Of a DNA stretch of 64,000 bases, positions 62,766-64,000 are shown piece by piece. Both the position numbers and the translations under genes were made by a program. The stretch is from positions 6,702,501 through 6,766,500 of the forward strand of contig NZ_JAPEMI010000001.1 in the NCBI RefSeq assembly GCF_026342835.1, read 5' to 3'. Each line of letters starts with the position of its first letter. Position 1 is the first letter of the stretch. The notes under the pieces were generated by a model. It ran no database searches. It had not been told where the DNA came from and was given only the letters and a program-made list of their open reading frames with translations. Origin of the DNA: Streptomyces sp. NBC_00154 (lineage in GTDB: Bacteria; Actinomycetota; Actinomycetes; Streptomycetales; Streptomycetaceae).

Positions 62766-62803
62766 CAACGGACGGCGAGGAAGTGTGTCCTCGCCGTCCG
62801 TTG
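62766..62803 (+). terminator. Terminator of the ketosynthase pair
   Basis: Perfect 16-bp arms (62766-62781 and 62788-62803) with a 6-base loop lie 18 bp after the KASII stop and 15 bp before the next gene start. Confidence 0.85.
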
Positions 62804-62818
62804 ATCGTTCTGGTAGTC

Positions 62819-64000
62819 ATGACCGCAACGATCGACAGCGTCGGCACCCAGTCCACCGCGGACCTTCTCAAAGGTGTGCTCTTCGGGGGTAACTTCCGCC
62901 AGGAGCACGGCCCTTGGCGTCGGCTGATCTCCACGCAGCCGTTCCGCCGCCCGGCCGACCGCACACCCGACGAGCGCCTCTCCCTCGCGTACCAACGGCT
63001 GAGGATCCTCAACAGCACCCTCGGCAGCGCCGCCGGAACGGCCGCCGACCCGCGCGCCCTCGCCGCACTTCACGAGTGGATCGGCCCGGTGGACCCGGCG
63101 CTCACCACCGTCGCGGGCATCCACTACAACCTCTTCCTCGGCAGCCTCCTCGACCATGACGGCGATACCCGTCGCGATCTGTCGGACTTCCTCCGGCTGC
63201 GGCGCATCGGCACCTTCCTCTGTACGGAGGTGGCGCACGGCAATGATGCGGTGGCCGTCGAGACCACCGCGACGTACGACCGCGCACGCGACGGATTCGT
63301 CCTGCACACCCCGCACTCCGGGGCGCAGAAGTTCATGCCCAACGCCAGCCCGGCCGGCGGCCCCAAGACCGGACTGGTCGCGGCACGCCTGCTGGCCGAC
63401 GGCGCCGACCACGGAGTCTTTCTCTTTCTGGTGCCCCTCACCGACGAGGTGCGGCCGCTGCCCGGGGTACGGGTCCGCAGGCTCCCGGCACGCCTGGGCA
63501 GCCCGGTCGACCACTGTCTGACCTCATTCGACCAGGTCTTCGTGGAACGCGAGGCGCTGCTCGGCGGCGAGCACGGACGGGTCGGCGACAACGGGGAGTT
63601 CAGCAGCGCCATGGGCAACCGCAGGCGTCGCTTCCTCACCTCGATCGGGCGCGTCACGGTCGGCAAGATCTCCATGAGCGCCTGCGCGGTCGGCGCCGCG
63701 CGCGCGACGCTGGCCGTCGCGGTCCGCTACGGCGGCCACCGGTACATCTCCGGCCCGCGCGCAGCGCAGCCGGTGCCGGTGATCGCCCACCGCAGCCACC
63801 ACGGGCCGCTGGCCGAGGCCATGGCCACTGTCTTCGCGATGAGCCTGCTGCACCGCAGAGCCCTCGACCGGTGGGAGGCACAGGGCGGCCCGGGGCCGGG
63901 CACGGAGCGGGCCGAGGCGGAGCGGCTGGTCGCCGTGGCGAAGGGGTGGATCACCTGGCGGGCCCGCGCGGTCATCGTCGAATGCCGTGAACGGTGCGGA
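62819..64000 (+). CDS. Acyl-CoA oxidase/dehydrogenase-like protein, 3' end outside window
   Basis: The frame opens at ATG 62819 (MTATIDSVGTQSTADLLKGV) and stays open for 394 codons to the right edge. The middle matches acyl-CoA oxidases: LRRIGTFLCTEVAHGNDAVA with the flavin loop, followed by TPHSGAQKFMPNASPAGGPK and VFLFLVPLTDEVRPLPGVRV. The region GNRRRRFLTSIGRVTVGKIS and MSACAVGAARATLAVAVRYG belongs to the first C-terminal helical part. Normal family length is 600-700, so about 40% is missing here. It directly follows the ketosynthases but is separated by a terminator. Confidence 0.85.
   Translation, partial: MTATIDSVGTQSTADLLKGVLFGGNFRQEHGPWRRLISTQPFRRPADRTPDERLSLAYQRLRILNSTLGSAAGTAADPRALAALHEWIGPVDPALTTVAGIHYNLFLGSLLDHDGDTRRDLSDFLRLRRIGTFLCTEVAHGNDAVAVETTATYDRARDGFVLHTPHSGAQKFMPNASPAGGPKTGLVAARLLADGADHGVFLFLVPLTDEVRPLPGVRVRRLPARLGSPVDHCLTSFDQVFVEREALLGGEHGRVGDNGEFSSAMGNRRRRFLTSIGRVTVGKISMSACAVGAARATLAVAVRYGGHRYISGPRAAQPVPVIAHRSHHGPLAEAMATVFAMSLLHRRALDRWEAQGGPGPGTERAEAERLVAVAKGWITWRARAVIVECRERCG

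Overview
The window is very GC-rich, with frequent GTG starts, near-universal G or C at third codon positions, and lineage-typical families (streptophobe, DUF6777, DUF6629, DUF1876, SpoIIE-type phosphatases, ECF42 sigma factor with its DGPF partner). It therefore looks like a chromosomal segment of a Streptomyces or close relative, from an arm-like, secretion-rich region rather than the conserved core. I saw no rRNA, tRNA, CRISPR array or prophage.

Layout. 0-4.2 kb: surface polysaccharide genes (GDP-L-fucose synthesis by gmd and fcl, a polyprenyl-phosphate sugar transferase, and a secreted propeller-like protein translationally coupled to gmd). 4.5-9.6 kb: alditol oxidase, a MASE1 sensor next to a PP2C phosphatase, DUF1876, XdhC. 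9.7-13.1 kb: a secreted PL3 pectate lyase with a ricin-type lectin domain, a decayed PQQ-type fragment, and a complete IS701-family element with terminal repeats and a CTAG target duplication. 13.1-20.5 kb: DUF6629 membrane protein, TetR/AidB-like acyl-CoA dehydrogenase pair, lamin-tail secreted protein with a 12-bp tandem repeat, a large PAS-GAF-PP2C-ATPase regulator, and a frameshifted remnant of a rhamnogalacturonan lyase. 20.6-31 kb: secreted subtilase, then a signalling/membrane block (DUF6777, streptophobe, Ser/Thr kinase, SH3-like protein, double-FHA ABC transporter). 31-33.6 kb: phosphoglucomutase and a 4'-phosphopantetheinyl transferase. 33.7-38.2 kb: a patchy accessory stretch with small genes, a cysteine hydrolase, a DUF1622 membrane protein and an IS5-type transposase remnant.

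39.3-49 kb is the most coherent system: a 1,429-residue secreted GH87 alpha-1,3-glucanase with three discoidin, two FN3, two CARDB and one CBM6/35-like domain, followed by a sugar-binding lipoprotein, two ABC permeases and an intracellular GH13 alpha-glucosidase. Together they read as outside-to-inside use of alpha-1,3-glucan (fungal wall or dental-type glucan); the ATPase is missing and is presumably a shared MsiK-type subunit. Inverted repeats built on TTGCGY half-sites precede both transcription units.

49-64 kb: MFS/LysR divergent pair, an ECF42 sigma factor with a DGPF-type YCII protein and a matching promoter sequence, a GNAT gene behind a perfect CebR-type operator, a solitary binding-protein domain without signal peptide, a lipoprotein, type B ribosomal protein L31, a PfkB sugar kinase, a membrane protein, and at the right edge a KASIII/KASII pair followed by a truncated acyl-CoA oxidase that may be the start of a lipid or polyketide pathway continuing outside the window. 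Terminator-like perfect hairpins separate most convergent genes.
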